In this document: positions 19,693 through 28,318 of the stretch, one piece after another
How the letters are laid out: each line of letters opens with the position of its first letter
Numbering within the stretch: position 1 is the first letter of the stretch
NCBI RefSeq assembly: GCF_900104525.1
Contig: NZ_LT629711.1
Span: 2,108,001 to 2,172,000 of the forward strand
Direction of reading: 5' to 3'
Source of the DNA: Pedococcus dokdonensis
Lineage (GTDB): Bacteria > Actinomycetota > Actinomycetes > Actinomycetales > Dermatophilaceae
DNA: 64,000 nucleotides
The notes under the pieces: generated by a model
What the model saw: the letters and a program-made list of their open reading frames with translations, nothing else
What the model was told of the DNA's origin: nothing
The model's database searches: none
Program-made: the position numbers and the translations under genes

Positions 19693-20514
19693 ATGAGCAC
19701 GGGGGCCGGTTACCGCAGCTATGCGGGCGACGACATGGTCACCGGCGAGGGGGTAGCGGTCGAGCTGCCCATCGCCGGCGTCCCGTCGCGGGCGTTGTCG
19801 GGGATCATCGACCTGCTGGTGGCCGCCGCGCTGCTCATCGCCGGCGGGTTCCTCGTCAGGGCGCTGTTCGCCGGCACGTCGACGGCGGTGGTCCGCACCG
19901 TGTCGATCCTGCTGGTCGTGGGAGTCACGGTGGGCGTCCCCGCTGTCGTCGAGACGTTCACGCGCGGGCGCACCCTCGGCAAGCTCGCGCTGGGCCTGCG
20001 CGTGGTGCGCGACGACGGTGGCCCGATCACCGCCCGCCACGCCCTCACCCGAGCGCTCGTCGGGTGGCCCGAGATCTACCTGCTCGTCGGGGCGGGCGCG
20101 CTCGTCTCGTCGCTGATCAGCCCGCGCGCCAAGCGGCTCGGCGACATGGCAGCCGGCACGTATGTCGTGTCGCAGCGCGCGTCGATGCGGCTCCTCCCGC
20201 CCCCACTCATGCCCCCACCGCTCGCGCAGTGGGCCGCCGGGGCCGACCTGGCTGCCCTGCCGCCGGGTCTGGCGATCGCGGTGCGGCAGTTCCTGGGTCG
20301 CGCGCACGGGCTCACGCCGGCCTCGCGGCACGACCTCGGGCAGGCTCTCCTGCGGTCGGTGCTCCCCCACGTCTCACCGCCGCCCCCGCCCGGCTTCCAC
20401 GCCGAGCACGTCCTCGCCGCCGTCATCGCCGACCGCCGACGACGGGACGCCGACCGGCTGGCCCGCGACGACCACCGCCTGGCCAGGCTGCTGCCTCCCG
20501 ACCCGCTGGCCTGA
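19693..20514 (+). CDS. RDD family membrane protein
   Basis: 273 residues. The RDD domain occupies about 25-160: SRALSGIIDLLVAAALLIAGG, TRGRTLGKLALGLRVVRDDGGPITARHALTRALV and SPRAKRLGDMAAGTYVVSQR. About 110 polar, proline-containing residues follow without membrane segments. RDD proteins are often linked to transport or envelope stress, but no activity can be read here. It is divergent from the SpoIIM gene and ends 18 bp from the convergent add stop. Confidence 0.9.
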   Translation: MSTGAGYRSYAGDDMVTGEGVAVELPIAGVPSRALSGIIDLLVAAALLIAGGFLVRALFAGTSTAVVRTVSILLVVGVTVGVPAVVETFTRGRTLGKLALGLRVVRDDGGPITARHALTRALVGWPEIYLLVGAGALVSSLISPRAKRLGDMAAGTYVVSQRASMRLLPPPLMPPPLAQWAAGADLAALPPGLAIAVRQFLGRAHGLTPASRHDLGQALLRSVLPHVSPPPPPGFHAEHVLAAVIADRRRRDADRLARDDHRLARLLPPDPLA

Positions 20515-20532
20515 CCAGCCGGGCTCAGCGAG

Positions 20533-21705
20533 TCAGACCTGTTCGGTCTGCTCCTGCAGGGCCGCGTAACCGGGCTTGACGACGTCCTCGATGATCGCGA
20601 GGCGCTGGTCGAACGGGATGAACGCCGACTTCATCGCGTTGATCGTCACCCAGCGCAGGTCCTCCATCGTCCAGCCCGCGTCCTGCACCAGCAGCCCCAT
20701 CTCGCGCGACATGGAGGTGCCGCTCATGAGCCGGTTGTCGGTGTTGACGGTGACCCTGAACCGCAACCGCTTCAGCAGCGAGATCGGGTGCAGCGCAACG
20801 GATTCCGCGGCCCCCGTCTGGACGTTGCTGCTCGGGCACATTTCCAGCGGGATGCGCATGTCACGCACGTATGCCGCGAGGCGGCCGAGGTGCACGTCGT
20901 CCGGCGCCGCTGAGACCGACGCCGCGACGTCGTCGCCGAAGGCCTTGTCACCCACCGTGAGGTCGTCGACGATCCGGACGCCGTGACCGAGCCGGTCGGC
21001 GCCGCACCACTGGATCGCCTCCCAGATGCTCGGGAGGCCGAACGCCTCGCCCGCGTGGATGGTGAAGTGTGCGTTCTCGCGGCGGAGGTACTCGAAGGCG
21101 TCGAGGTGTCGGGTGGGCGGGAAGCCGGCCTCGGCGCCGGCGATGTCGAACCCCGCGACGCCCTGGTCGCGGTAGCGGACTGCGAGCTCGGCGATCTCGG
21201 TGCTCTTGGCGGCATGCCGCATCGCGGTCAGCAGGGCGGTCACCCGGATCGGGGTGCCCGCCCGGGCGGCCTGCTCCTCCCCCTCCCGGAAGCCGGCATT
21301 GACCGCCTCGACGACGTCCTCGAGGGCCAGCCCGTCGGACAGGTGCTGCTCGGGCGCGTAGCGGCTCTCGGCGTAGACGACCCCGTCGGCGGCAAGGTCG
21401 AGCACCGACTCGCGGGCCACCCGGCGCAGCCCTTCGGTGGTCTGCATGACGGCCAGGGTGTGGTCGAAGGTCTCGAGGTAGCGCACCAGCGACCCGGAGT
21501 CCGCACTCTCCCGGAACCACGCACCGAGGCTCTCGGCGTCGCCTGCCGGCAGACCGGCATACCCGACCTGGTCGGCGATCTCCACGATCGTCTGGGGCCG
21601 CAGACCGCCGTCGAGGTGGTCGTGCAGCAGCGCCTTCGGGGCGCGCAGCACGAGGTCGTCGGAGACCGCGGCGTCGTCCTTGGAGCCCTTGCGACCGAAG
21701 ATCAC
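20533..21705 (-). CDS. add: Adenosine deaminase
   Basis: 390 residues. Metal- and substrate-binding segments are complete: [12 protein letters not shown] near the N-terminus, [30 protein letters not shown] and [12 protein letters not shown]. It converts adenosine and deoxyadenosine to inosine and deoxyinosine, feeding purine nucleoside phosphorylase. GTG 21705 is chosen because GAGGAGGAG lies just upstream and it overlaps the cupin stop (GTGA); the open frame above it is not needed by the domain. Two-gene operon with the cupin. Confidence 0.95.
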   Translation of the reverse strand: MIFGRKGSKDDAAVSDDLVLRAPKALLHDHLDGGLRPQTIVEIADQVGYAGLPAGDAESLGAWFRESADSGSLVRYLETFDHTLAVMQTTEGLRRVARESVLDLAADGVVYAESRYAPEQHLSDGLALEDVVEAVNAGFREGEEQAARAGTPIRVTALLTAMRHAAKSTEIAELAVRYRDQGVAGFDIAGAEAGFPPTRHLDAFEYLRRENAHFTIHAGEAFGLPSIWEAIQWCGADRLGHGVRIVDDLTVGDKAFGDDVAASVSAAPDDVHLGRLAAYVRDMRIPLEMCPSSNVQTGAAESVALHPISLLKRLRFRVTVNTDNRLMSGTSMSREMGLLVQDAGWTMEDLRWVTINAMKSAFIPFDQRLAIIEDVVKPGYAALQEQTEQV

Positions 21706-22064
21706 GCGCCCTCCTCCTCGCGGTTGACGGTGTCGGGGCTGAAGGCCGGCAGGCACACCGCGACGTACTCGGCTCCCGCCGACCCGGTGGAGTAGCGGAT
21801 CCGCTCGCCGGCGCGGGTGATGACGCTCTGCCCGGCCTCGACCCGCAGCTGGCCCCCGTCGTGGTCGAGCAGGACCGAGCCCGCGATGACGAGGGTGATC
21901 TCGTCGAACTCCGGGGCCTGGAACGGCTCGGTCCAGTCGGCAGGGGCCTTCATGTGGGCGACGGAGACGGCTTCGCTGCCGGTGTTCACCCGGCCGACGT
22001 GCTCGTCGATGATCTTGCCGCCGGGGACGGGGATGGTCGTGGGGGTCGCGATGAGCTCAGGCAC
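21702..22064 (-). CDS. Small cupin-domain protein
   Basis: 120 residues, a single beta-barrel cupin: [42 protein letters not shown]. Only part of the usual His/Glu metal set is apparent, so metal binding is uncertain. It is cotranscribed with and translationally coupled to add, which suggests a nucleoside-related sensing or isomerising role. GTG 22064 lies 6 nt after a -10 box. Confidence 0.85.
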   Translation of the reverse strand: MPELIATPTTIPVPGGKIIDEHVGRVNTGSEAVSVAHMKAPADWTEPFQAPEFDEITLVIAGSVLLDHDGGQLRVEAGQSVITRAGERIRYSTGSAGAEYVAVCLPAFSPDTVNREEEGA

Positions 22065-22070
22065 CCGCCC

Positions 22071-22076
22071 AGCCTA
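22071..22076 (-). promoter_or_regulatory. -10 box (TAGGCT) for leaderless cupin-add operon
   Basis: On the minus strand TAGGCT ends 6 nt before the cupin GTG, without a ribosome site between them. Confidence 0.55.
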
Positions 22077-22090
22077 GTGCTGCGCGCCCT

Positions 22091-22195
22091 GGCGGGAACG
22101 TCCACGGCGGCAGCATCCGTCGCGGGAGCATCCACCGCGGGAGCATCGGTCGCGGGAACGCCCGGTGTGGGAGCGCCCGGCGCGGGAACGCCCGC
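22091..22195. repeat. 15-bp tandem repeat, seven units, in the cupin/TetR divergent gap
   Basis: Seven in-phase 15-bp units of the pattern CGCGGGARCRYCCRS fill the space between the cupin promoter and the TetR gene; an eighth unit decays at 22196-22210. It is upstream of both genes, so unit number could change promoter spacing. Confidence 0.8.
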
Positions 22196-22266
22196 CATGG
22201 GGGCGGGACGGCCCTTGCCGGATCCGAACGGTCGTGCTTTTATTGACCCGTGGACGAGAGCCGGCA

Positions 22267-22866
22267 GTGAGCAAGGGCGATGACACCCGCGACTCGGTGC
22301 TGCGCGTGGCCCTGGCGCAGTCCAGCCGGGTCGGCCTGCGCGGCATCACGATCGGTTCCCTCGCCGACGCCCTGGAGATGTCCAAGAGCGGGCTGTTCGC
22401 GCACTTCGGCTCCAAGGAGGGGCTCCAGGCCGCGGTGATGGACTACGCCGCCGAGTCCTTCACCCAGCTCGTCATCCGGCCGGCCCTCAGGGCCCCCCGT
22501 GGTGAGCCCCGGCTCCGACTGCTCTTCGAGCGCTGGCTCGGGTGGGGCGGCTACGCCGACTACGCACTGCCGGGTGGCTGCATCTTCGTGTCCGTGGCCA
22601 GCGAGTTCGACGACGAGCCCGACGGCCCGGTGCGCGCCAAGGTCGTGCAGACCGAGCGCGACCTGCTCGACACCATCGAGACGATCGTGCGGGGCGGGGT
22701 CACCGAGGGCCAGTTCGACGAGGCGGCTGACGCGGCGGCGTTCGCCCACGACATGCTCGCGATCGTGCTGGGCTACAACTTCTCGGCCCGGTTGCTGCGC
22801 GACCCGGCCGCCGCGGGTCGGGCCCACGACGCCTTCGACCGCCTGATCGACCACATCCGCAGCTGA
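22267..22866 (+). CDS. TetR-family transcriptional regulator
   Basis: 199 residues: an N-terminal helix-turn-helix (RDSVLRVALAQSSRVGLRGITIGSLADALEMSKSGLFAHFGSKEGLQAAV) and a helical ligand domain with YALPGGCIFVSVASEFDDEPDGPVR, typical of TetR proteins next to hydrolase or transporter genes. GTG 22267 starts the domain; upstream in-frame codons fall in the 15-bp repeat and are arginine-rich. It probably controls itself and the alpha/beta hydrolase that follows. Ligand unknown. Confidence 0.88.
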   Translation: MSKGDDTRDSVLRVALAQSSRVGLRGITIGSLADALEMSKSGLFAHFGSKEGLQAAVMDYAAESFTQLVIRPALRAPRGEPRLRLLFERWLGWGGYADYALPGGCIFVSVASEFDDEPDGPVRAKVVQTERDLLDTIETIVRGGVTEGQFDEAADAAAFAHDMLAIVLGYNFSARLLRDPAAAGRAHDAFDRLIDHIRS

Positions 22867-23135
22867 TCCCACCCACCCCGGAGGTAGCCGCCATGTCCGC
22901 AGAAAAAAGCACGATCGATCGTTTCGGTTCTGACGAGGGCCCGTCCTCCTCTACGACACCCCGGTGGCGGACCACCCGGATGGGCAGCGGCCCGGTGCCC
23001 AGATGGGTGGTGGGTGCCGATGCCCGAGACCTGCTCGCGACCCGAGTCTGGGGAGGCGGCAGACCGACGCCGCGCGGTCAGCAGCCCGCTCGACCCGACC
23101 CGTTGCCGGCCACACCCACTCAGGAGGTTCCAGCC
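22867..23135 (+). other. Duplicated gene start / possible gene remnant ahead of the hydrolase
   Basis: At 22893 a good ribosome site (GGAGG) and ATG open MSAEKSTIDR; 243 bp later GGAGG and ATG 23136 open MSTQGSTIDR. About 40 bp around the two starts are clearly related. The first ATG is in frame with the hydrolase and would add 81 residues of Arg/Pro-rich, domain-free sequence. It reads best as a duplicated initiation region or the relic of a deleted gene. Confidence 0.5.
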
Positions 23136-24119
23136 ATGTCGACCCAAGGAAGCACGATCGACCGAATCACTCTCGCGCGACGACCCCGACGATCGGTCCC
23201 CGCGGCCCACGACCGCACGGCGACGACGGCCACCGGCCTGCCTGGGTCGTCGGCCCTGCGCTCGACCTTCGAGCTGCTCGAGCGGCGCGCGCCCGCCGTG
23301 GGTGGGCGATTGGCCGAGCACCTCTGGTTCCGGCTCCCGGCCCGCCCGGCCGCGGCGGTGCGGGCCGAGCGGACCCCTCGAGGAGGTGAGCCGTTCGAGG
23401 TCGCGTGGGCGCACGGCACCGTCCGCGGACGGGTCTACGGCGACTGGGGCAACCCCACGGCATACCTCGTCCACGGCTGGGGCGGCTGGTGGCAGCAGGT
23501 CGGCGCGCACGTCGCGCCGCTGGTGGACCGCGGCCTGTGCGTGGTGGCCTTCGACGCGCCCAGCCACGGCGACTCGGACGCCGGAGCCTTCGGTCGCCGG
23601 TCGACCACGTTCGTCGAGATGGCCGAGGCGCTCGCCGCCGTCGTGCGCGAGTTCGGCCGGCCGAGTGTCGTGGTGGCCCACTCGGCCGGCGGGCTGGCGG
23701 CGGTGCATGCCCTGGGCCTCGGCTCCGAGCCCGACTCGCTCGTGCTGGTCGCACCCTCGGAGGGGGTGCCGGCCATGCTGCCCGTCGTGACGACCGCGCT
23801 CGGGATCGGGCGCCGCTCGCAGGCGACGATGGTGACGCTGGCCGAGCGGCGGGTCGGTGTGCCGATGGAGGCGCTCGACCTGCTCACCATGGCGTCCCAG
23901 CACGGTTCGCTGCCGCACCTGCTGGTGGTGCACGACCGCGGCGACCGGGAGGCGCCCTTCGCGGGGGGCGTGCGCCTCAAGGATGCCTGGCACGGGGCGC
24001 GGCTGGTCGCCACCGAGGGACTGGGTCACCGACGCGTGCTGTGGGACCCCGCTGTCGTCGAGCAGGTGGGCGCCTTCGCGGCGGCGGCCGCCGACCGGGT
24101 CAGGAGATCTTCTCGATGA
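23136..24119 (+). CDS. Alpha/beta hydrolase
   Basis: 327 residues. Oxyanion loop AYLVHGWGGWWQQVGAHVAPL, nucleophile elbow VVAHSAGGLAAVHAL, acid VVHDRGDREAPF and final histidine TEGLGHRRVLWDP are present. The cap is small and the substrate cannot be inferred. ATG 23136 is preferred for its strong AGGAGG site. It lies downstream of the TetR gene, a likely regulator pair, and its last 20 bp overlap the end of deoA on the other strand. Confidence 0.88.
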   Translation: MSTQGSTIDRITLARRPRRSVPAAHDRTATTATGLPGSSALRSTFELLERRAPAVGGRLAEHLWFRLPARPAAAVRAERTPRGGEPFEVAWAHGTVRGRVYGDWGNPTAYLVHGWGGWWQQVGAHVAPLVDRGLCVVAFDAPSHGDSDAGAFGRRSTTFVEMAEALAAVVREFGRPSVVVAHSAGGLAAVHALGLGSEPDSLVLVAPSEGVPAMLPVVTTALGIGRRSQATMVTLAERRVGVPMEALDLLTMASQHGSLPHLLVVHDRGDREAPFAGGVRLKDAWHGARLVATEGLGHRRVLWDPAVVEQVGAFAAAAADRVRRSSR

Positions 24120-25389
24120 CCAATGGCAGCAGGTCGGGTCGCGATCCCTCCGGGGCGATCGTGAACGCGCCCTCGAGTGACTCCAGCGCCCGCTCGAACC
24201 GGTCGGGGGTGTCGGTGTGCAGCGTCAGCAGCTTCTCGCCGGCACGCACGGTGGCGCCCGGCTTGTAGTGCATCTCGACGCCGGCGCCGGCCTGCACCGG
24301 GTCCTCCTTGCGTGCCCGGCCCGCGCCGAGCCGCCAGGCGGCGACGCCGACCTTGAGGGCGTCGAGCTCGGTGAGCACCCCGTCAGCCGGCGCGAGCACG
24401 TCCTGGCTCTCCTTGGCGACCGGAAGCGTCGCGTCCGGGTCGCCGCCCTGGGCGCGGATCATCGCCTTCCAGGCGTCCATGGCGCGACCGTCCCGCAGTG
24501 CGTCAGCCGGGTCGACGTCCTCCCGGCCAGCGGCCGAAAGCATCTCGCGGGCCAGCGCCAGGGTCAGCTCGACGACGTCCTCGGGCCCGCCACCGGCCAG
24601 CACCTCGACCGACTCGCGCACCTCGATCGCGTTGCCCGCCGTGAGGCCGAGCGGCACCTGCATGTTGGTCAGCATCGCCACCGTCTTCACGCCGGCGTCG
24701 GTGCCGAGGTCGACCATCGTGCGGGCCAGCTCGCGGGCGTCGTCGACGTTCTTCATGAACGCGCCGCTGCCGACCTTGACGTCGAGCACCAACGCCCCGG
24801 TGCCCTCCGCGATCTTCTTGCTCATGATCGACGACGCGATGAGCGGGATCGCCTCGACGGTGCCCGTGACGTCGCGCAGGGCGTAGAGCTTCTTGTCGGC
24901 CGGGGCCAGGCCGTCGCCGGCCGCGCAGATGACTGCCCCGACGTCTTCGAGCTGGCGCATCATCGCCTCGTTGCTCATGGCGGCCTGCCAGCCGGGGATC
25001 GACTCGAGCTTGTCGAGGGTGCCACCGGTGTGCCCGAGGCCGCGGCCGGAGAGCTGGGGCACCGCCACACCACAGGCCGCCACCAGCGGGGCCAGCGGCA
25101 GCGTGATCTTGTCGCCGACGCCGCCCGTGGAGTGCTTGTCGGCGGTCGGACGGGAGAGACCGGAGAAGTCCATCCGCTCACCGCTGGCGATCATCGCCCC
25201 GGTCCAGCGGGAGATCTCGCGCCGGGTCATGCCGTTGAGCAGGATCGCCATGGCCAGGCTCGACATCTGCTCGTCCGCCACCGCGCCGCGGGTGTAGGCG
25301 TCGATCACCCAGTCGATCTGCCCGTCGGTGAGCTCGCCCTTCCCCCGCTTGGCAATGATCACGTCGACGGCATCGAAGGCTTCACTCAT
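24100..25389 (-). CDS. deoA: Thymidine (pyrimidine-nucleoside) phosphorylase
   Basis: 429 residues. It converts thymidine or deoxyuridine plus phosphate to base and deoxyribose-1-phosphate. Family segments: VIIAKRGKGELTDGQIDWVI, the phosphate/substrate region DKHSTGGVGDKITLPLAP, SGRGLGHTGGTLDKLESIPG, SSIMSKKIAEGTGALVLDVKVGSGAFMK, and the C-terminal beta-hammerhead with MHYKPGATVRAGEKLLTLH. Last gene of the importer-cdd-deoA transcription unit, 62 bp after cdd. Its 3' end overlaps the convergent hydrolase gene. Confidence 0.95.
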   Translation of the reverse strand: MSEAFDAVDVIIAKRGKGELTDGQIDWVIDAYTRGAVADEQMSSLAMAILLNGMTRREISRWTGAMIASGERMDFSGLSRPTADKHSTGGVGDKITLPLAPLVAACGVAVPQLSGRGLGHTGGTLDKLESIPGWQAAMSNEAMMRQLEDVGAVICAAGDGLAPADKKLYALRDVTGTVEAIPLIASSIMSKKIAEGTGALVLDVKVGSGAFMKNVDDARELARTMVDLGTDAGVKTVAMLTNMQVPLGLTAGNAIEVRESVEVLAGGGPEDVVELTLALAREMLSAAGREDVDPADALRDGRAMDAWKAMIRAQGGDPDATLPVAKESQDVLAPADGVLTELDALKVGVAAWRLGAGRARKEDPVQAGAGVEMHYKPGATVRAGEKLLTLHTDTPDRFERALESLEGAFTIAPEGSRPDLLPLVIEKIS

Positions 25390-25451
25390 GGGGTCATCGT
25401 GTCAGACCCCGACCGCGCTGCGCACTGCTCCTCGGTGGGGGAAAGCGAGGG

Positions 25452-25937
25452 TCAGGCGGGGTGGGCCGCGGCGGTCAGGTTGTCGGGACCGAACGCCTGC
25501 GGCAGCACCTCGCGCATCGGCAGCACGCCCTCGGGGGTGAGCAGCAGGCACTCGGGCCCGCCGTTCTCCCACAGCAGCTGGCGGCACCGGCCGCACGGCA
25601 TCAACGGCTGGCCGTCGCCACCCACGCAGGAGACCGCGACGAGCCTGCCGCCCCCGGTCGCGTGCAGCTCGGAGACCATGCCGCACTCGGCGCACAGCCC
25701 GACGCCGTAGGCAGCGTTCTCCACGTTGCAGCCCGCCACGACCCGGCCGTCATCGACGATGCCGGCCACGCCGACGGGGAAGTTCGAGTACGGCGCGTAG
25801 GCCCGACCCATGATGTCGATCGCCTTGGCGCGCAAGGCTTCCCAGTCGACGTGCTCCGGGGCGGGAGGGGCGGCATGCCGCGCAGCCGGCTCCGCGGCAT
25901 ACCCCTCCTGCTGCTGGTGATCGGGCTCAGGGCACAC
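25452..25937 (-). CDS. cdd: Cytidine deaminase
   Basis: 161 residues. The zinc site is complete (CNVENAAYGVGLCAE and PCGRCRQLLWE), and PYSNFPVGVAGI marks the nucleoside-binding N-terminus. It deaminates cytidine/deoxycytidine to uridine/deoxyuridine. The GTG at 25937 directly abuts the permease TAG stop and has GAGGGG 6 nt upstream; it gives a 28-residue Pro/Ala-rich extension before the domain (VDWEALRAKA), longer than typical. Confidence 0.95.
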   Translation of the reverse strand: MCPEPDHQQQEGYAAEPAARHAAPPAPEHVDWEALRAKAIDIMGRAYAPYSNFPVGVAGIVDDGRVVAGCNVENAAYGVGLCAECGMVSELHATGGGRLVAVSCVGGDGQPLMPCGRCRQLLWENGGPECLLLTPEGVLPMREVLPQAFGPDNLTAAAHPA

Positions 25938-27203
25938 CTAGTGCCCCTCGCCCTTGCGATAGATCTGTCCGTCGGCAGCGGGCATCCGCAACCGTTGCGA
26001 CGCGAAGGCCAGCACCAGCAACGTGGTGACGTAGGGGGTGGTGCCGGTGAGCTCGGCGGGCACCGCGTCGCTGGCGAAGTACCACCAGCCGACGAGGACG
26101 CCGACGGCGATCGCAAGGACACCCTGGACCATCCGCTTGTTGCGGACGACCTGCCAGATGCCGACCGCCACCAGCAGCACCGCGAAGAGCAGCAGGAACG
26201 CGTGGACGGTCGCGCCACCGCGCAGCTGGACCGCGTCGGTGTAGCCGAACAGCGCTGCGCCGGTGAGCAGGCCACCGGGTCGCCAGTTGCCGAAGATCAT
26301 CGCCGCGAGGCCGATGTAGCCACGTCCGCCGGTCTGGCCGTCGCGGTAGATGTTCGCAGCCACCAGGGCGAGGAACCCGCCACCGAGGCCGGCCAGGCCA
26401 CCGGAGACGATCACGGCGAGGAACTTGTAGCGGAGCACGTTGACGCCGAGCGACTCGGCCGCCACCGGTGACTCACCGACGGAGCGCAGCCGCAGGCCGA
26501 ACGACGTCCGCCACAGCACCCACCAGGTGCCGGCGAACAGCAGCAGCGCCAGGATCGTGAGGATCGACAGGTCGGTGCAGACCGCCCGCAGCACGGCCGC
26601 GAGGTCGCTGACGAAGAACCAGTCCTTCTTCTCGATCGTGCCCAGCCCGCTGGAGATGCCGGGGACGGTGAAGTCGGGCAGCGCCTTGACCGGCGGCGAC
26701 TGCGTGGGGCCACCGCCGGGCAGCCCGTCGAAGAACCGGGCGGCGAGGTACTTCGCGACCCCGAGGCCGATGATGTTGATCGCCACACCGGAGACGATGT
26801 GGTCGACCCCGAACGTCACCGTGGCGACGGCGTGGATCAGGCCACCGACCATGCCCAGCAGGATGGCGCCGAGGACGCCGGCCCACGGGCCCATGTGGTA
26901 GCCGAAGAACCCGGCACCCCAGGTGCCGAGGATCATCATGCCCTCGAGGCCGATGTTGACCACGCCGGCACGCTCGGACCACAGGCCGCCCAGACCGGCG
27001 AGCCCGATCGGCACGGCCAGTCCGATGGCGGCGGCCAGGGCGCCCGACGACGCGATGTCGTCAGCACCGGTGACCAGCCGCAGCACCGAGACCACGGCGA
27101 TCGTGCCGAGCGCGATGATCGCCCACTCGCGCGGGCCGAGCCGGCGCCGCTTCGGGCGGTCGACGACGGCCTGCGTGCCGACCTCGAGTCCTGCGGCGCT
27201 CAT
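25938..27203 (-). CDS. Nucleoside ABC transporter permease (second permease)
   Basis: 421 residues with about ten membrane segments and the branched-chain-permease-like signature of YufQ/BmpC-type nucleoside importers: GLGGLWSERAGVVNIGLEGMMILGTWGAGFFGY, GVDHIVSGVAINIIGLG, LRLRSVGESPVAAESLGVNV and GLGGGFLALV. A large loop with GLPGGGPTQSP and GTIEKKDWF separates the halves. The ATG overlaps the stop of the partner permease by 4 bp (27200-27203). Confidence 0.93.
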   Translation of the reverse strand: MSAAGLEVGTQAVVDRPKRRRLGPREWAIIALGTIAVVSVLRLVTGADDIASSGALAAAIGLAVPIGLAGLGGLWSERAGVVNIGLEGMMILGTWGAGFFGYHMGPWAGVLGAILLGMVGGLIHAVATVTFGVDHIVSGVAINIIGLGVAKYLAARFFDGLPGGGPTQSPPVKALPDFTVPGISSGLGTIEKKDWFFVSDLAAVLRAVCTDLSILTILALLLFAGTWWVLWRTSFGLRLRSVGESPVAAESLGVNVLRYKFLAVIVSGGLAGLGGGFLALVAANIYRDGQTGGRGYIGLAAMIFGNWRPGGLLTGAALFGYTDAVQLRGGATVHAFLLLFAVLLVAVGIWQVVRNKRMVQGVLAIAVGVLVGWWYFASDAVPAELTGTTPYVTTLLVLAFASQRLRMPAADGQIYRKGEGH

Positions 27204-28318
27204 GCCGGGGCTCCTTCCGTGGCGGGCTGGGCCTTTCGCTGGGCGGCCAGCTCCCTGGCGACCCGTTGCTGCTCGAACCGCTTGTCGGCCCGGCGGATCA
27301 GCTCGTAGGCGATGACCACGGCGAACAGGATGACGCCCTGGATGATGAAGACGATCTCCTGGGCCACACCGGCCGTGATCTGCAGGGCGTTGGACTGGAT
27401 GTCGAGGAACGCCCACAACACCGACGCGAACGCGATGCCCACCGGGTTGTTGCGCCCGAGCAGCGCGATCGCGATGCCTGCGAAGCCGAGCCCCGACTGG
27501 AACGTCGTGCCGTAGTTGTGGTCCTGCCCGAACAGCAGCGGCATGCCCACCAGCCCGGCGAGCGCGCCGGAGGCGATCATCGCGGTCATGACCATCCGCG
27601 GGACCTTGACGCCACTCGCGACGGCGGCGCTCTCGGAGCGGCCCGTGGCCCGCAGGTCGAAGCCGAACCTCGTCTTGCCGAGCACGAACCAGTAGAGGAA
27701 CCCGACGAGGATCGCCAGCACCAGCAGCGTGTAGACGCGGTTGGTCGCACCAGGGATCAGCTTGAAGCCCTCGAGCTGCGAGGAGTCCGGGATCGTCTTG
27801 GTCTCGATCGCGTTGCTGCCCTCCTTGCGGTCGGCGACCTTGAGCAACAGCCAGCTCACCACGCCGGTGGCGATGGCGTTGAGCATGATGGTCGAGATCA
27901 CCTCGGAGACGCCGCGCTTCACCTTGAGGTATGCCGCGATGCTGGCCCAGAGCCCGCCCGCCACCATCGCGACGACCATGGCCGCGACGACGTTGAGGAA
28001 CCCGGGCAGCCAACCCTGGCCGGCGAACACGGCGGCCGCGAAGACGGCGACGCGGTACTGGCCGTCGACGCCGATGTTGAACAGGTTCATCCGGAAGCCC
28101 ACTGCGACGGCGATGGCCGACAGGTAGAACACGGTGGCGCTGTTGATGATCTGCACCGTCTGCCTGGGCTTGGGCGCGTGCAGGATCGTCTTCCAGACCT
28201 CACCGACCGGGTCGCCGAAGAGGACGAGGATCAACGAGGTGATGGCGAACGCCACGAGGAGGGCGAGCACCGGCGCAGCCACGCTGAGCAGGATCCGGCG
28301 GGGGCTGATCGACTTCAT
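27200..28318 (-). CDS. Nucleoside ABC transporter permease (first permease)
   Basis: 372 residues, YufP/BmpB type: an N-terminal membrane segment, then GFRMNLFNIGVDGQYRVAVFAAAVFA, KRGVSEVISTIMLNAIATG, the ATPase-contact region RFGFDLRATGRSESAAVASGVKV, and further membrane segments. It would pair with the permease encoded just downstream. The ATG shares one base with the ATPase stop (TGATG), so all importer genes are translationally coupled. Confidence 0.93.
   Translation of the reverse strand: MKSISPRRILLSVAAPVLALLVAFAITSLILVLFGDPVGEVWKTILHAPKPRQTVQIINSATVFYLSAIAVAVGFRMNLFNIGVDGQYRVAVFAAAVFAGQGWLPGFLNVVAAMVVAMVAGGLWASIAAYLKVKRGVSEVISTIMLNAIATGVVSWLLLKVADRKEGSNAIETKTIPDSSQLEGFKLIPGATNRVYTLLVLAILVGFLYWFVLGKTRFGFDLRATGRSESAAVASGVKVPRMVMTAMIASGALAGLVGMPLLFGQDHNYGTTFQSGLGFAGIAIALLGRNNPVGIAFASVLWAFLDIQSNALQITAGVAQEIVFIIQGVILFAVVIAYELIRRADKRFEQQRVARELAAQRKAQPATEGAPA

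Noticed and set aside
21986..22198. Minus-strand ORF with pentapeptide-like repeats (AGVPA, PGVPA, TDAPA)
   Set aside because: The pattern is the translation of the 15-bp DNA repeat; the ORF then runs out of frame through the cupin gene.
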